The notes under the pieces were generated by a model. It saw only the letters and a program-made list of their open reading frames with translations. It was not told the DNA's origin and searched no databases. From Roseibium alexandrii DFL-11 (GTDB taxonomy: Bacteria > Pseudomonadota > Alphaproteobacteria > Rhizobiales > Stappiaceae), in assembly GCF_000158095.2 (NCBI RefSeq), contig NZ_CM011002.1, positions 3,009,203 to 3,073,202 of the forward strand: a stretch of DNA of 64,000 nucleotides, read 5' to 3'. This document shows, piece by piece, positions 42,809 through 53,386 of the stretch (positions within the stretch are counted from its first letter, which is position 1; each line of letters opens with the position of its first letter). The translations under genes and the position numbers were made by a program.

Positions 42809-43516
42809 TCAGCCCCCCAGGAACATTTCGGCGACCTCGCGGTCAGCCAGCAAATCGGCCCCTGAGCCTTCATGACGGTTTTTACCAGCTGCCAGCACAT
42901 AGCCGCGATCGGCAAATGCCAGCGCTTGTTTTGCATGCTGCTCCACGAGCAGAATGGCAACACCCGTGTCCCGGACGTCGCGACAGATCTGGAAGATCTG
43001 CTCCATATATTTCGGAGAGAGACCTGCGGTCGGCTCATCCAAAAGAAGAAGCTTTGGATCCAGCATCAATGCCCGGCCCATCGCAACCATCTGGCGTTGC
43101 CCGCCGGACAAGCTGCCTGCCATCGTCTTGTGGCGTTCCTTCAGATCAGGAAACAACGCGTAAACACGATCATATGCAGCCGACAGATCGCCTTTTTTCA
43201 AAAACCCACCCATTTCCAGATTTTCTTGGATCGACATCTCACGGAAGATGTTGTCCACTTGTGGCACATAGCAGATCCCGCGTTGAACAATGCGGTTGGG
43301 CGCCCATCCGGTGATGTCATCACCGTCGAACAGCATTTTACCGCCGCGGATGTTAAGCAAGCCGAACACCGATTTCATCGCCGTGGATTTGCCGGCGCCA
43401 TTCGGGCCAACGATGACGACGATTTCATCCGCCATCACATGCATCGAGACGTCTTCAAGGATGTTTGCATCACCGTAGCCACCGGTGATGGCATCCATCG
43501 AGAGGAGTGCTGTCAT
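42809..43516 (-). CDS. livF: Branched-chain amino acid ABC transporter ATPase LivF
   Basis: The 235-residue ATPase has Walker A GPNGAGKST near residues 38-46, signature LSGGQRQM near 138, Walker B LLLLDEP near 160 and the switch histidine in LVEQHAKQA. It overlaps livG by 4 bp and leads to livH after 5 bp. LivF and LivG form the nucleotide-binding pair of the transporter. Confidence 0.93.
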   Translation of the reverse strand: MTALLSMDAITGGYGDANILEDVSMHVMADEIVVIVGPNGAGKSTAMKSVFGLLNIRGGKMLFDGDDITGWAPNRIVQRGICYVPQVDNIFREMSIQENLEMGGFLKKGDLSAAYDRVYALFPDLKERHKTMAGSLSGGQRQMVAMGRALMLDPKLLLLDEPTAGLSPKYMEQIFQICRDVRDTGVAILLVEQHAKQALAFADRGYVLAAGKNRHEGSGADLLADREVAEMFLGG

Positions 43517-44286
43517 GCGGCATCTCCTGTCGTCTCACCAAGATAGGCTTCAAGAACCTCCGGGTTTGACCGCACTGTCTGGAAGTCGCCTTCGATCAGC
43601 ACTTTGCCCTCCGCCATGCAGACAACGGGTTCGCAGAGCTTCTCAATCATTTCCATGTCGTGTTCGATCAGAATAAACGTGTATCCGCGGTCCTTGTTCA
43701 AAAGCTCAATCTTGCTTTCCAGTTTGCGCAGCAAGGTCCGGTTCACACCGGCTGCTGGTTCATCAAGCAAAACCAGTTTCGCGTCGGTCATCATTGTCCG
43801 GCCAAGCTCAAGAAGTTTTTTCTGGCCGCCCGACAGATTTCCCGCCGGCTCGTGCGCGATATGAGAAAGCTCGAGGAAATCGAGTGTTTCGTAGGCTCGT
43901 TTCTCGACCAAAGCTTCTGTCGACTTCACCTTGCCCCAGGACAACCAGTTCGAAAACAAGCTCTCTCCCGGCTGCGACGGCGGTACCATCATCAGGTTTT
44001 CAAGCGCCGTGAGTTTGTGAAACTCGTGCGGGATCTGGAACGTACGTACCAGCCCCTTGTGGAACAGTTCATGACTGGCCAGAGGCGTCACATCTTCGCC
44101 CAGAAAGCGGATTGCACCGCTCGTTGGCTGCAGTGCACCTGCAATCAGATTGAACAGCGTTGTCTTGCCTGCACCGTTCGGTCCGATAAGGCCAGTTATG
44201 CTGCCTTCCTCCACCCGAAACGAGCAGCCGTTCACCGCCCGAAACCCACTAAAATCCATTACGAGCTGATCTAGCTCCAGCATCAA
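43513..44286 (-). CDS. livG: Branched-chain amino acid ABC transporter ATPase LivG
   Basis: The 257-residue ATPase has Walker A GPNGAGKTT near residues 34-42, signature LSGGQKKL near 158, Walker B LVLLDEP near 178 and the LivG-type extension PAAGVNRTLLRKL. It is the first gene of the livG-livF-livH-livM-livK run on the minus strand, so the operon promoter should lie in 44287-44500. The 4-bp overlap with livF indicates translational coupling. Confidence 0.93.
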   Translation of the reverse strand: MMLELDQLVMDFSGFRAVNGCSFRVEEGSITGLIGPNGAGKTTLFNLIAGALQPTSGAIRFLGEDVTPLASHELFHKGLVRTFQIPHEFHKLTALENLMMVPPSQPGESLFSNWLSWGKVKSTEALVEKRAYETLDFLELSHIAHEPAGNLSGGQKKLLELGRTMMTDAKLVLLDEPAAGVNRTLLRKLESKIELLNKDRGYTFILIEHDMEMIEKLCEPVVCMAEGKVLIEGDFQTVRSNPEVLEAYLGETTGDAA

Positions 44287-45007
44287 AGCTCCTCGCCGCC
44301 TCCCAAGCGGTCTTTCTTATTTTCCTTTGGCCGCTTCGATTGTCGCGCAAGATCCACGAAAGGATCCCCCGCCATATTTCCTTGGCGCGGCCCCAATCCT
44401 TCTAGCTTCATTGGCAGATCAATCAACTCATAAAAACCGCTGTTTGCACCAGAAAAGGCAAGTTTTTCCGGTAATCGAGGCGTTTTGGTACACCTGATCC
44501 GAATTCAACACCAAGGCAAAAGATATGACGGCAGGAACAGAACAAACAGGCGTAAACCAGATAACAAAGCCGAGACCCAATCCTTTCATACAAATCCTGG
44601 ATCAGAAATCGCTGGTCTGTCTTGCCATACAAATACCGTCTACCGCCATCCTTGAGAATACGCGTTTAGCGAGAAGCATCTGCTGCAAAACGAAAAATCC
44701 ACTGATCGGCTTGGCTTTAGGGAAAGCTTGAACAAGCGCGCCAAATTGCCAGCAATTCAAGGAGTGCACGTACCACGCCAATCATGTACACTGTTTTTGC
44801 GATTTAACATCATGAAGTTAGGAGAATTTTCACCACTCTTATCTATTCTTAAATACATCCATTGGGAACAGCTGCAAAGCAAGATGCCTTCTAGTATCCG
44901 GTCGCGGACATTGTAAGTCCTGACGATATTAAGATTTAAATCGTAGATTGCAGGCGCGAAGCTGTCGAGTTGGATGAAGTTTGCAATGCGGATGCATGGC
45001 GTGGAGA
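44287..45007. other. Gene-free AT-richer intergenic region between liv operon and GGDEF/EAL gene
   Basis: About 720 bp with no convincing gene. Several reading frames of 60-70 codons exist but show no domain, signal peptide or good ribosome-binding site. The region should carry the divergent promoters of livG (minus) and the 45008 gene (plus). I saw no terminator or strong hairpin. Confidence 0.5.
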
Positions 45008-47101
45008 ATGACCCTGTCCGATCAACTTAAACTCCAAAAGATTGTGCGGCACTCCACAGATGAGTCTGAACATGCCGGTGCAGCAATCACCGATTCCAGG
45101 TTCGATGCGCGACTGATCAACAGCATTTACGATCGGCTCGAAACCGGTGTTTGGATTTTTGATTTCGACGAAAAAAAGATTATTTGGGCCAACAAAAAAG
45201 CCCTGGAAATCACGGGTGCACCAAGTCTCGAAGAGTTGCGGACAAGAGACATGGGATCCGACATGTCTCATTCCGTGGACCAACGCCTGAAGCAATACCG
45301 GCAGGATTTCACTCAAAAGGACGTGAGCGTTTCCGAGATTTGGACACTCTATCCGAAAGGCAAAGCCCGCGTTCTCCAAGTGACTATGAGTGGCATTGTT
45401 CTGAATGATGGGCGGATGGCAATGCTCTGCGAAGCGCGCGATCATCACGAACAACAGCCAGAGACCCTTCGAAGTGCCGAAGCGTTGATGCACACCACCG
45501 TGATGATCTCGCTTTTCACGAAAAACGGCTCTCCTCTTTACCGAAACACGGCAGCACGGGCTGCTTGCGTCGATCTTGAAACGAACTTCTATCAGCAATT
45601 TCAAAATCCGGCAGACATCCTGCACCTTAAGGAGCGGTTGGAAAGAGAGCGCAATGCGCGTCTCGTCGCGCTTGTACGCACCAGTCAAGGTGACCGTTGG
45701 CATGAACTGACTGTTCGCCCATGCAGCGATGCGGTTACCAGTCAACCTGCGTATTTGGTAAGCGAGATCGACGTTACCGAACTTCATGAAACAAAGGAGC
45801 GGGCCCAGTATCTGGCTAGCCACGATGCCCTAACCGGACTTTCGAACCGCACTTATTTAACCGAGCGTTTGTCAAAGTTGCTCGCCGATGCGGCGACAAA
45901 GGGTTTGACGGCTACATTATATCTGGTGGATCTGGACGACTTCAAAGCCATCAATGACACCATGGGCCACGCCGCCGGGGACGCCCTGCTCCAGCTTGTC
46001 GGCAACCGCCTGAAAGAGATCGCAGGGCCCCAGGACATTGTTGCGCGCCTGGGCGGCGACGAGTTTCTCATCTGTCACCTGGAAGACCCGGAGGCCGAGG
46101 GCCCAGGCTGGTTCGGCAAATCCTTGCTCGGAAGTTTCAGCTATCAGCAGATGATCGATGGTCATCCGCGCAGCGTGAGTCTCAGTATCGGTTACTCACA
46201 TTATCCTGAAGACGGCCGCTCTATCGACAATCTCATCCGGAACGCCGATCTGGCTCTCTATCAGGCCAAGCGGGACCCTAAGGAAAAGTGTGTCCGTTTC
46301 CATGACACTATGCGCCTGCGGCGGGATGAAAACCTTGCACTGAAAAAAGATATGGAACGAGCGATCGAGGAGGACGAATTTGCTCTCTACTTCCAACCGA
46401 TCGCGTTGACCGCCTCCAGCGAAACTGTATCCGCCGAAGCGTTGATCCGCTGGCTTCACCCAGAAAAAGGACTTGTTCCGCCTGACCAGTTCATTCCGCT
46501 TGCCGAAGACACGGGCTTGATCAACCGGATCGGGGCGTGGGTCTGCAGGAGCGTCGCGCAGGCACAGGTACGGTTCCGCAAGCGCGGCTTTGACATTTCG
46601 ATCTCAATGAATGTCTCGCCCTGGCAGCTGTCCGATCCGGAATTCACCGCGCTGATGATGGATTTGCCCGATCTTTATGGCTGCGATCCGACGAAAATCA
46701 TTCTGGAGATTACGGAGAACGTCGTTCTTGGCGAGATCCCGGATGCACTTACCGCGCTGAACGAACTCAAGATCATCGGTTACAGCATCGTCATTGACGA
46801 TTTCGGTACCGGCTATTCGAACCTCGCCTATCTTTACAACTATCCGATCGACGGCATCAAAATCGACCGGATATTCATCAATGATATCTCGAACGGCGGG
46901 GCAATCGTGAAACTGATCCTCTCGCTTGCAGACGCATTGGGCGCCACCGTGGTCGCCGAAGGCGTTGAAACGATCGAGCAAAGAGATTGGCTTACGGAAA
47001 ACGGCTGCGACCGGTTCCAGGGTTATCTCTATTCAAAACCGGTCCCGGAGGACCGGTTCTTGGGCTTCCTGGAAAGTCAGGCGCACATACCGACTAAGTG
47101 A
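45008..47101 (+). CDS. PAS-GGDEF-EAL protein (dual-domain c-di-GMP enzyme)
   Basis: The ~697-residue protein has an N-terminal PAS-like sensor (LETGVWIFDFDEKKIIWANKKAL, about residues 35-58) and a second PAS-like region around 165-260. A GGDEF domain (about 275-430) has an intact active site RLGGDEFLICH and SHDALTGLSNRTYL; an EAL domain (about 450-690) has AEALIRWLHPEKG and IDDFGTGYSNL. Both catalytic signatures look functional, so it may synthesise and hydrolyse c-di-GMP. No transmembrane segment is present. The start is uncertain: ATG at 44996 and 45008 are both possible and neither has a well-placed Shine-Dalgarno. It overlaps the end of kynU by 8 bp (convergent). Confidence 0.88.
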   Translation: MTLSDQLKLQKIVRHSTDESEHAGAAITDSRFDARLINSIYDRLETGVWIFDFDEKKIIWANKKALEITGAPSLEELRTRDMGSDMSHSVDQRLKQYRQDFTQKDVSVSEIWTLYPKGKARVLQVTMSGIVLNDGRMAMLCEARDHHEQQPETLRSAEALMHTTVMISLFTKNGSPLYRNTAARAACVDLETNFYQQFQNPADILHLKERLERERNARLVALVRTSQGDRWHELTVRPCSDAVTSQPAYLVSEIDVTELHETKERAQYLASHDALTGLSNRTYLTERLSKLLADAATKGLTATLYLVDLDDFKAINDTMGHAAGDALLQLVGNRLKEIAGPQDIVARLGGDEFLICHLEDPEAEGPGWFGKSLLGSFSYQQMIDGHPRSVSLSIGYSHYPEDGRSIDNLIRNADLALYQAKRDPKEKCVRFHDTMRLRRDENLALKKDMERAIEEDEFALYFQPIALTASSETVSAEALIRWLHPEKGLVPPDQFIPLAEDTGLINRIGAWVCRSVAQAQVRFRKRGFDISISMNVSPWQLSDPEFTALMMDLPDLYGCDPTKIILEITENVVLGEIPDALTALNELKIIGYSIVIDDFGTGYSNLAYLYNYPIDGIKIDRIFINDISNGGAIVKLILSLADALGATVVAEGVETIEQRDWLTENGCDRFQGYLYSKPVPEDRFLGFLESQAHIPTK

Positions 47102-48314
47102 CTTTTGCCCGGCTCTTATATTCCGGGCGATCCCAACTCCCCGTCTCAAGAATGTCCGCGAGGATCGCAACGGCGTCGACCACGTCCTGATGAGACAGGT
47201 AGAGCGGAGTGAAGCCGAAACGCATCACATCCGGTGCCCGGAAATCACCAATCACGCCACGCGCAATCAACGCCTGCATGGCAGCATACCCCTCTTCAAA
47301 CCGGAACGAGACCTGACTGCCGCGGGTCTCCGGATCGCGCGGGCTCGCCAGCGTCAATTGCGGGCATTTCTCCTCTACCTTTTTAATAAACAACTCGCTC
47401 AAGGAAATGGACTTCTTCCGGATATCGGCCATATCGACATCTTCAAAGACGTCCAAAGCGGCATACAGGCTGGACAGCGACAGGATCGCCGGCGTTCCAA
47501 CCGTCATGCGGTTGACACCATGGACAGCGCGATAATCGAGATCGAAAGCAAACGGCGCCTCGTGCCCCATCCAACCCGTGACCGGGGACGTTACATTGTC
47601 CTGATGAACTTCAGCCACATATAGAAATGCTGGCGCTCCAGGTCCTCCATTCAGGTATTTGTACCCGCACCCAATAGCGAAGTCGGCCTTTGCGCCTTTG
47701 AGATCGACCGGGATCGCACCTGCTGAATGCGCCAGATCCCAAATCGCGAGCGCACCCGCTTGGTGAGCCTTTTCGGTCAAGGCTGCCATGTCGTGCAGAC
47801 GTCCCGTCCGGTAGTCGACCTGTGTCAGCATAACAACCGCAACATCTTCGGTAATTGCCGCTTCAACCTCTTCGGGCGCGACAACCCTCAATTCGTGACC
47901 TTTGTCGAGCAACTCAGCCAAGCCGGATGCCACATAAAGATCCGTTGGAAAGTTTCCATTGTCGGACAGGATCACCTTCCGGTCCGCCCGGAGAGAGAGA
48001 GCCGCTGCAAGAACCTTGAACACATTCACCGATGTGCTGTCGCACGCGACGACTGAGCCTTCAGGCGCGCCGATCAGCCGGCCGATTCGATTTCCGACCC
48101 GAAGCGGCAGATCGAACCAGCTATGTTCGTTCCAGGACTTAATAAGGCTCATTCCCCATTCCTGCTCGACAACTTCAGCAAGCCGGGCCGGGACGTTTTT
48201 CGGCAGGACACCCAGTGAATTTCCATCCAGGTAGATCACACCTTCCGGTATCTTGAATGCATCCTTCTTCGTGCGAAGGACGTCATCTTTGTCAGAAGGG
48301 TGTCGGAATTGCAT
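47094..48314 (-). CDS. kynU: Kynureninase
   Basis: The 406-residue PLP enzyme cleaves L-kynurenine to anthranilate and alanine. Motifs: IYLDGNSLGVLPKNVPARL near the N terminus, ACDSTSVNVFKVLAAAL, DVAVVMLTQVDYRTGRLHDM, WDLAHSAGAIPVDL and the PLP lysine in FAIGCGYKYLNGGPGAPAF near residue 225. Length is normal. No other kynurenine-pathway gene (kynA, kynB) is adjacent, so it may work with genes elsewhere. It converges with the GGDEF/EAL gene and diverges from sdaA. Confidence 0.93.
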   Translation of the reverse strand: MQFRHPSDKDDVLRTKKDAFKIPEGVIYLDGNSLGVLPKNVPARLAEVVEQEWGMSLIKSWNEHSWFDLPLRVGNRIGRLIGAPEGSVVACDSTSVNVFKVLAAALSLRADRKVILSDNGNFPTDLYVASGLAELLDKGHELRVVAPEEVEAAITEDVAVVMLTQVDYRTGRLHDMAALTEKAHQAGALAIWDLAHSAGAIPVDLKGAKADFAIGCGYKYLNGGPGAPAFLYVAEVHQDNVTSPVTGWMGHEAPFAFDLDYRAVHGVNRMTVGTPAILSLSSLYAALDVFEDVDMADIRKKSISLSELFIKKVEEKCPQLTLASPRDPETRGSQVSFRFEEGYAAMQALIARGVIGDFRAPDVMRFGFTPLYLSHQDVVDAVAILADILETGSWDRPEYKSRAKVT

Positions 48315-48550
48315 GTGGATCTCTTATACCGATTGGTGTGGTTTATAGGGAGCCGCACGCTATCAAACGGCAACCAACGGAACAACTGTTTCCCAAAGCC
48401 GATGTACACAGGAAAATCGGTCGCTTCGAAAATGTCGCAATCAACACAGAATTGCTCGTTATACTGTCATTTTGGATGGCAAGACCTGATAGTTTCCACT
48501 GCATCTGTCACACGCCCGGATCCCGGCAAAGGTAAGAGCACTCTGTAACG

Positions 48551-49945
48551 ATGTTCATCAGCGTTTTTGATATTTTCAAGATCGGTATCGGTCCGTCCAG
48601 TTCACACACTGTCGGACCGATGGTAGCCGTTCACCGCTACATTGATCGTCTGAGGGCCAACCCGACTGTATGTCGGTCGGCGTCACGGATCACGGTGACG
48701 CTGCATGGATCTTTGGCGTTCACCGGAAAGGGACACGCGACCGACAAGGCGGTCTGCCTTGGACTGCTGGGCGCTACTCCGGACACGCTGGATCCGGATC
48801 AAGTCGAACCAATGCTTGAGCAACTGGCCGTAGACCAAAGGTTGCGGATCGAAGGCCTCTTTGATCTTCCATTCCATCGAGAAAAGGACGTGATCTTTGA
48901 CTACGGCCCCTCACTGCCGCTCCATGCAAACGGAATGACATTTCATCTTCGTGGCAGCGACGGCACGGTTCTAGACAGTTTTGTATTTTATTCAATCGGT
49001 GGCGGCTTCGTCGCAAGTGAAGCAGAACTGCGCAAGACAACCAACGAACCCGTCAATGAGCTCGCCCGGCAGGAAGTTCCATTCCCATTTTCGTCCGCAA
49101 AGCAAATGTTGGAAATGGGCCAAGACCATGATCTGAGCATCGCGGACATGAAGCTGCAGAACGAATGCGCAGACAAAACCAAGGAAGAGGTCGAGGCGGG
49201 CATCGACAAACTCTGGTCTGCGATGGACGCCTGCATCAACCGCGGCATCACACAGTCCGGCATCCTTCCAGGCGGCTTGAAGGTGAAGCGGCGGGCTGCT
49301 GACATCTATCAAAAGCTTCTCAAAGAAGGCCGCTCAAACCCTCCGTTTGAACACAATGTCGTCGACTGGCTGGGTGTCTATGCCATGGCAGTCAATGAAG
49401 AAAACGCCGCTGGAGGGCGGGTTGTCACGGCCCCGACCAATGGCGCTGCTGGCGTTATTCCGGCAGTCACCCGTTACTATCTGGACCATTGTCCTGACGC
49501 TGACGCCAATGGCATCCGCACGTTTTTGCTCACAGCGGCTGCGATTGGCGGTATCATCAAATCGAATGCCTCGATCTCTGGTGCGGAAGTCGGGTGCCAG
49601 GGCGAAGTCGGCTCAGCGTCCGCCATGGCCGCGGCCGGGCTCTGCGCGGCCCTTGGTGGCACGAACGAGCAAATCGAAAATGCTGCTGAAATTGCGCTGG
49701 AACATCATCTTGGAATGACGTGCGATCCAATCGCAGGCCTCGTGCAGGTGCCATGCATCGAACGCAACGCACTCGGCGCTGTAAAAGCCGTAACGGCGGC
49801 CTCATTGGCTTTGCGCGGCGACGGCTCGCACTTTGTTCCCCTTGATGGCTGTATCGAGACCATGCGCCAAACCGGCATGGACATGATGGAGCAATACAAG
49901 GAAACGTCCAAAGGCGGTCTGGCGGTCAACATCGTGGAATGCTGA
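48551..49945 (+). CDS. sdaA: L-serine dehydratase (L-serine ammonia-lyase), iron-sulfur type
   Basis: The 464-residue enzyme deaminates L-serine to pyruvate. The beta (regulatory-like) domain opens [20 protein letters not shown] and the alpha domain carries the [4Fe-4S]-binding cysteines in [20 protein letters not shown] and [20 protein letters not shown]. This single-chain alpha/beta form is normal for Proteobacteria. Pyruvate from serine could serve the aminotransferases and the aspartate/alanine system that follow. It is probably monocistronic, as aspT begins about 105 bp after the stop. Confidence 0.95.
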   Translation: MFISVFDIFKIGIGPSSSHTVGPMVAVHRYIDRLRANPTVCRSASRITVTLHGSLAFTGKGHATDKAVCLGLLGATPDTLDPDQVEPMLEQLAVDQRLRIEGLFDLPFHREKDVIFDYGPSLPLHANGMTFHLRGSDGTVLDSFVFYSIGGGFVASEAELRKTTNEPVNELARQEVPFPFSSAKQMLEMGQDHDLSIADMKLQNECADKTKEEVEAGIDKLWSAMDACINRGITQSGILPGGLKVKRRAADIYQKLLKEGRSNPPFEHNVVDWLGVYAMAVNEENAAGGRVVTAPTNGAAGVIPAVTRYYLDHCPDADANGIRTFLLTAAAIGGIIKSNASISGAEVGCQGEVGSASAMAAAGLCAALGGTNEQIENAAEIALEHHLGMTCDPIAGLVQVPCIERNALGAVKAVTAASLALRGDGSHFVPLDGCIETMRQTGMDMMEQYKETSKGGLAVNIVEC

Positions 49946-50050
49946 TCTTTGCTGTGACAGTGATTTAACTTGCCCAGAACGTTGTAATCGTCCCATTCTC
50001 AAATCACCTTGCAGTTCAGTTTTGAACCCGCCGGTGTTTTGGGAGTGGCC

Positions 50051-51760
50051 ATGGAATTGCTTCAATGGTTGGCGGGGCAGTCCCCGCTTATCTACCTTTT
50101 CGTTGCCGTTTCGCTTGGGTATCTCGTAGGCAAGCTCAAGGTAGGCAACTTTGTGCTTGGCGGCATTGCCGGGACCCTGATCGTTGGCGTCGTTCTGGGC
50201 CAAATCGGCGTTCAAATCGACAGCAGCATCAAGAGCATTTTCTTCGCACTCTTCATTTACGCGGTCGGTTATCAAGGCGGCCCGCAATTTTTCCGGGCCT
50301 TGTCCCTCAAATCTCTCAACCAGCTTTTGTCCGCGGCCACCATGTGCATTTTGGGCCTTCTAACTGTGCTGGCCTTTGCATATGGATTTGGGCTCGATCG
50401 GGGTACAGCAGCAGGATTGGCTGCCGGCGGGCTCACTCAATCGGCCATTATTGGAACCGCAGGCGAGACGGTTCAAAAACTGAACGTCTCGGCAGACCTG
50501 AAAGCGTTGATGGAAACCAACATCGCCGTTGGTTATGCGGTTTGCTACATCTTCGGGTCAATTGGCCCCATCATCATGGTTACATGGTTTTTTCCAACCA
50601 TCATGCGCTGGGACATCCGCAAGGAAGCAATCAAACTCGCTGAACAAATGTCCGGGGGAACCAAGACATTGGAACCAGGTGAGTTCAATGCCGCAGACCG
50701 GATCGATACTCGGTTCTATCAGCTGGAGGCGGGAGGCTCGCACTTAGGACAATCGGCATCTGCTTTCGATGCCACGTATGATGAGGTCACCGTTGAAGCC
50801 GTATTGCGCAGCGGGCAGGAGCTGAACCTCGCGCAAGACCCAGCACTGGAAACCGGCGACGTCCTTGCCATAACCGGTCTCGTCTCAGTTCTTGACGCAC
50901 CACCACAAGACTGGGGCCCAGAAACCGCCCCGCCCAACGGATATTCGCTTGTTCTCGAAAACCGCCATTTGGTCCTGACCAATCCAGACTATGCTGGTAG
51001 CAAGCTGCAAGGCATTCATGATCATACACAGTCAGCAGCACTCCGGGATGTTTTCATCACAGGGGTAAAGCGCGCTGGCCGAAGTTTGCCACTCCTGCCA
51101 GACCTGGAACTCCATAAAGGCGACGAGTTGCAACTGACTGGAAGCGGGCGGGATCTCGACGCCGTCCAAAAGTCGATTGGCTATCCTATCAGTGCGGGCG
51201 CGATCACCGATTTTGTATTTTTCGGCCTCGGGATGACGCTGGGTCTGCTTTTGGGCCTGATCGAGTTCCGGATTGCCGGCATTCCGGTTTCGATCGGCAG
51301 CGGCGGTGGTTGTTTGTTATCCGGATTGCTGTTCGGATGGCTGCGCAGCACACATCCGCGCTATGCGGCTCTGCCAACCGGCGCCGTCAATTTTCTTCGG
51401 GACTTTGGGCTGGCCGTCTTTGTCGCAGTTGTCGGGATCAGTGCCGGACCTCAAGTTCTCACTACTTTGCAGGAACAGGGGTTAAACCTCTTCCTCTTCG
51501 GGATCGGCGTAACGCTAATCCCTCAAGTCATCGGCTTTTTCTTTTCCTATTACGTGCTGCGCATTCAAAACCCAATCGAGGCATTGGCCTGCCTCGTCGG
51601 TGGACGCAGCGCAAATCCCGGTTTTGCTGCGCTGCTCGGCAAAGCAGAGAACGCAACCCCTGTCGTCAGTTTCACTGTGACCTACGCCGTTGCAAACGTA
51701 CTCCTTACCCTCTGGGGTCCGCTGATCATCGGCCTGGTCTCAACCAATCCAACCCCATAA
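50051..51760 (+). CDS. aspT: Aspartate:alanine antiporter, AspT family
   Basis: The 569-residue membrane protein has two hydrophobic blocks of helices (about 5-200 and 385-565) flanking a large soluble central region (~200-385) containing TrkA-C/RCK-like sequence (ALLSLE-type repeats such as VRSGQELNLAQDPALETGDVLAITG is the region around 270-295). The N-terminal SLGYLVGKLKVGNFVLGGIA and GGLTQSAIIGTAGE segments match AspT. In characterised systems AspT exchanges aspartate for alanine. It is followed 18 bp later by aspartate 4-decarboxylase. The ATG at 50051 was chosen over an upstream in-frame start because it begins directly at the first helix. Confidence 0.85.
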   Translation: MELLQWLAGQSPLIYLFVAVSLGYLVGKLKVGNFVLGGIAGTLIVGVVLGQIGVQIDSSIKSIFFALFIYAVGYQGGPQFFRALSLKSLNQLLSAATMCILGLLTVLAFAYGFGLDRGTAAGLAAGGLTQSAIIGTAGETVQKLNVSADLKALMETNIAVGYAVCYIFGSIGPIIMVTWFFPTIMRWDIRKEAIKLAEQMSGGTKTLEPGEFNAADRIDTRFYQLEAGGSHLGQSASAFDATYDEVTVEAVLRSGQELNLAQDPALETGDVLAITGLVSVLDAPPQDWGPETAPPNGYSLVLENRHLVLTNPDYAGSKLQGIHDHTQSAALRDVFITGVKRAGRSLPLLPDLELHKGDELQLTGSGRDLDAVQKSIGYPISAGAITDFVFFGLGMTLGLLLGLIEFRIAGIPVSIGSGGGCLLSGLLFGWLRSTHPRYAALPTGAVNFLRDFGLAVFVAVVGISAGPQVLTTLQEQGLNLFLFGIGVTLIPQVIGFFFSYYVLRIQNPIEALACLVGGRSANPGFAALLGKAENATPVVSFTVTYAVANVLLTLWGPLIIGLVSTNPTP

Positions 51761-51778
51761 GTTTTCTTGGAGTTCAAC

Positions 51779-53374
51779 ATGGCAAAACTCGATTACTCCG
51801 GTTTTGAAGAGCTCAGCCCGTTTGAGCTCAAGGACAAACTCATTGAAATCGCGACATCAAGCGCGCAGCGCATGATGTTGAATGCCGGACGCGGCAATCC
51901 GAATTTTCTCGCCACGGAACCAAGGCACGCCTTTTTGCGGCTTGGCGATTTCGCCCTGGAAGAGGCTGAACGCTCCTACTCCTATCTCGACAGCGGTTTC
52001 GGCGGTCTGCCGGAACATGACGGGCAGCTGTTGAGATTTGAGAACTTCCTGCTCCGGCAAGAAAAGCGAGAGGGTATCGACTTTTTGAAGGCTGCTTTTT
52101 CCTACGCAAAGGATCATTTGGGGATCCACCGGCACGATCTGATCTTTGAGCTGGTACAAGGCTTCCTTGGGTGCAATTACCCGGTCCCACCACGCATGCT
52201 CACCTGTGCCGAACGGATAGTTGGTGATTACCTCGGCAAGGAAATGTTTGGCGCAGAGCCCCGCAAGGGTCCCTATTCGATCTTCGCGACCGAAGGCGGC
52301 ACTGCCGCGATGACTTATATTTTCCAGACGCTGAAGGCCAATGGAATGGTCAAACCCGGCGACAAAGTGGCCCTCGGCACGCCGATTTTTTCCCCTTATC
52401 TGGAGATCCCGCCTCTGCCGGACTACGGAATGCCCATCGTAGACATCCGGATGAATGAAGATACGGACTGGCAATTTAGCGACGAGGAACTGTCAAAACT
52501 CGAAGATCCATCCGTTAAGGTGTTTTGTATCGTCAATCCGAGCAACCCGCCTTCGGTGAAACTATCGGACGAGTGCCTCGCACGCGTTGCTGCAGCCATC
52601 AATGAAAAGCGGCCGGACCTTTTTGTGGTGACCGACGATGTGTACGGGACCTTTGCCGACGACTTTTTGTCGCTCTTCGCCAAATGTCCGCGCAACACAT
52701 TGTGTGTCTACTCTTTCTCCAAGTACTTCGGTGCCACCGGCTGGCGCCTCGGTGTCATAGCGCTTCACGATGACAATGTTTTCGAAAAAGCTCTCGCGGA
52801 ATTGCCGGAAACAACGAAGGCCGAAGTCGACAAGCGCTATTCGTCTTTGACAACAGAGCCTAGGGCCATCAAGTTCATCGACCGTCTTGTGGCCGACAGC
52901 CGGGCGGTTGCCCTCAATCACACCGCCGGAGCGTCCACACCGCAACAGGTTCAAATGACCCTGTTTGCCCTGGCAGGGCTGCTCGACCGTGATAACAGGT
53001 ACAAGAATTCAGCCAAGAGCCTCATTCGAAAGCGCTTCGACACGCTGGAACTCAACATGGGGGTGAAGCCCAAGCATGAGGTCAACGACGTCAACTACTA
53101 CACCCTCATCAACCTCCAGCACTTGAGCGGGCGGTTATATGGGGAAGAGTTCGCCAACTGGTTCGTTGACCAGAAGAAGGGTTATGATTTCCTCTTCCGG
53201 CTGGCGGAAGAGACCAGCGTCGTGCTGTTGCCGGGCAAGGGATTTGAAGTGGTTGATGCCTCTGCCCGCGTATCCCTCGCCAATCTGACCGAAGCCGAGT
53301 ACGCCAAGATTGGTGCGTTTGCCCGCCAAGTGATCACCGAATATCACGCCGAATACGAACAGGGACAATCCTGA
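51779..53374 (+). CDS. asdA: Aspartate 4-decarboxylase (bifunctional with aspartate aminotransferase)
   Basis: The 531-residue PLP enzyme converts aspartate to alanine and CO2. It shows the AsdA N terminus MAKLDYSGFEELSPFELKDK, AGRGNPNFLATEPRHAF, the cofactor region FATEGGTAAMTYIFQTLKAN, NPSNPPSVKLSD and the PLP-binding lysine in YSFSKYFGATGWRLG near residue 310. It is longer than ordinary aspartate aminotransferases, as expected for AsdA (about 530). The start at 51779 has TTGGAG 10 nt upstream. It is 18 bp after aspT, forming an aspT-asdA operon that can sustain a decarboxylation-driven proton-motive cycle. Confidence 0.92.
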   Translation: MAKLDYSGFEELSPFELKDKLIEIATSSAQRMMLNAGRGNPNFLATEPRHAFLRLGDFALEEAERSYSYLDSGFGGLPEHDGQLLRFENFLLRQEKREGIDFLKAAFSYAKDHLGIHRHDLIFELVQGFLGCNYPVPPRMLTCAERIVGDYLGKEMFGAEPRKGPYSIFATEGGTAAMTYIFQTLKANGMVKPGDKVALGTPIFSPYLEIPPLPDYGMPIVDIRMNEDTDWQFSDEELSKLEDPSVKVFCIVNPSNPPSVKLSDECLARVAAAINEKRPDLFVVTDDVYGTFADDFLSLFAKCPRNTLCVYSFSKYFGATGWRLGVIALHDDNVFEKALAELPETTKAEVDKRYSSLTTEPRAIKFIDRLVADSRAVALNHTAGASTPQQVQMTLFALAGLLDRDNRYKNSAKSLIRKRFDTLELNMGVKPKHEVNDVNYYTLINLQHLSGRLYGEEFANWFVDQKKGYDFLFRLAEETSVVLLPGKGFEVVDASARVSLANLTEAEYAKIGAFARQVITEYHAEYEQGQS

Positions 53375-53386
53375 GCACCAAGTAAT

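Noticed and set aside
44423..44916. Three frames of 60-70 codons in the gene-free region upstream of the GGDEF/EAL gene
   Set aside because: No domain, no signal peptide, atypical composition and no good ribosome-binding site.
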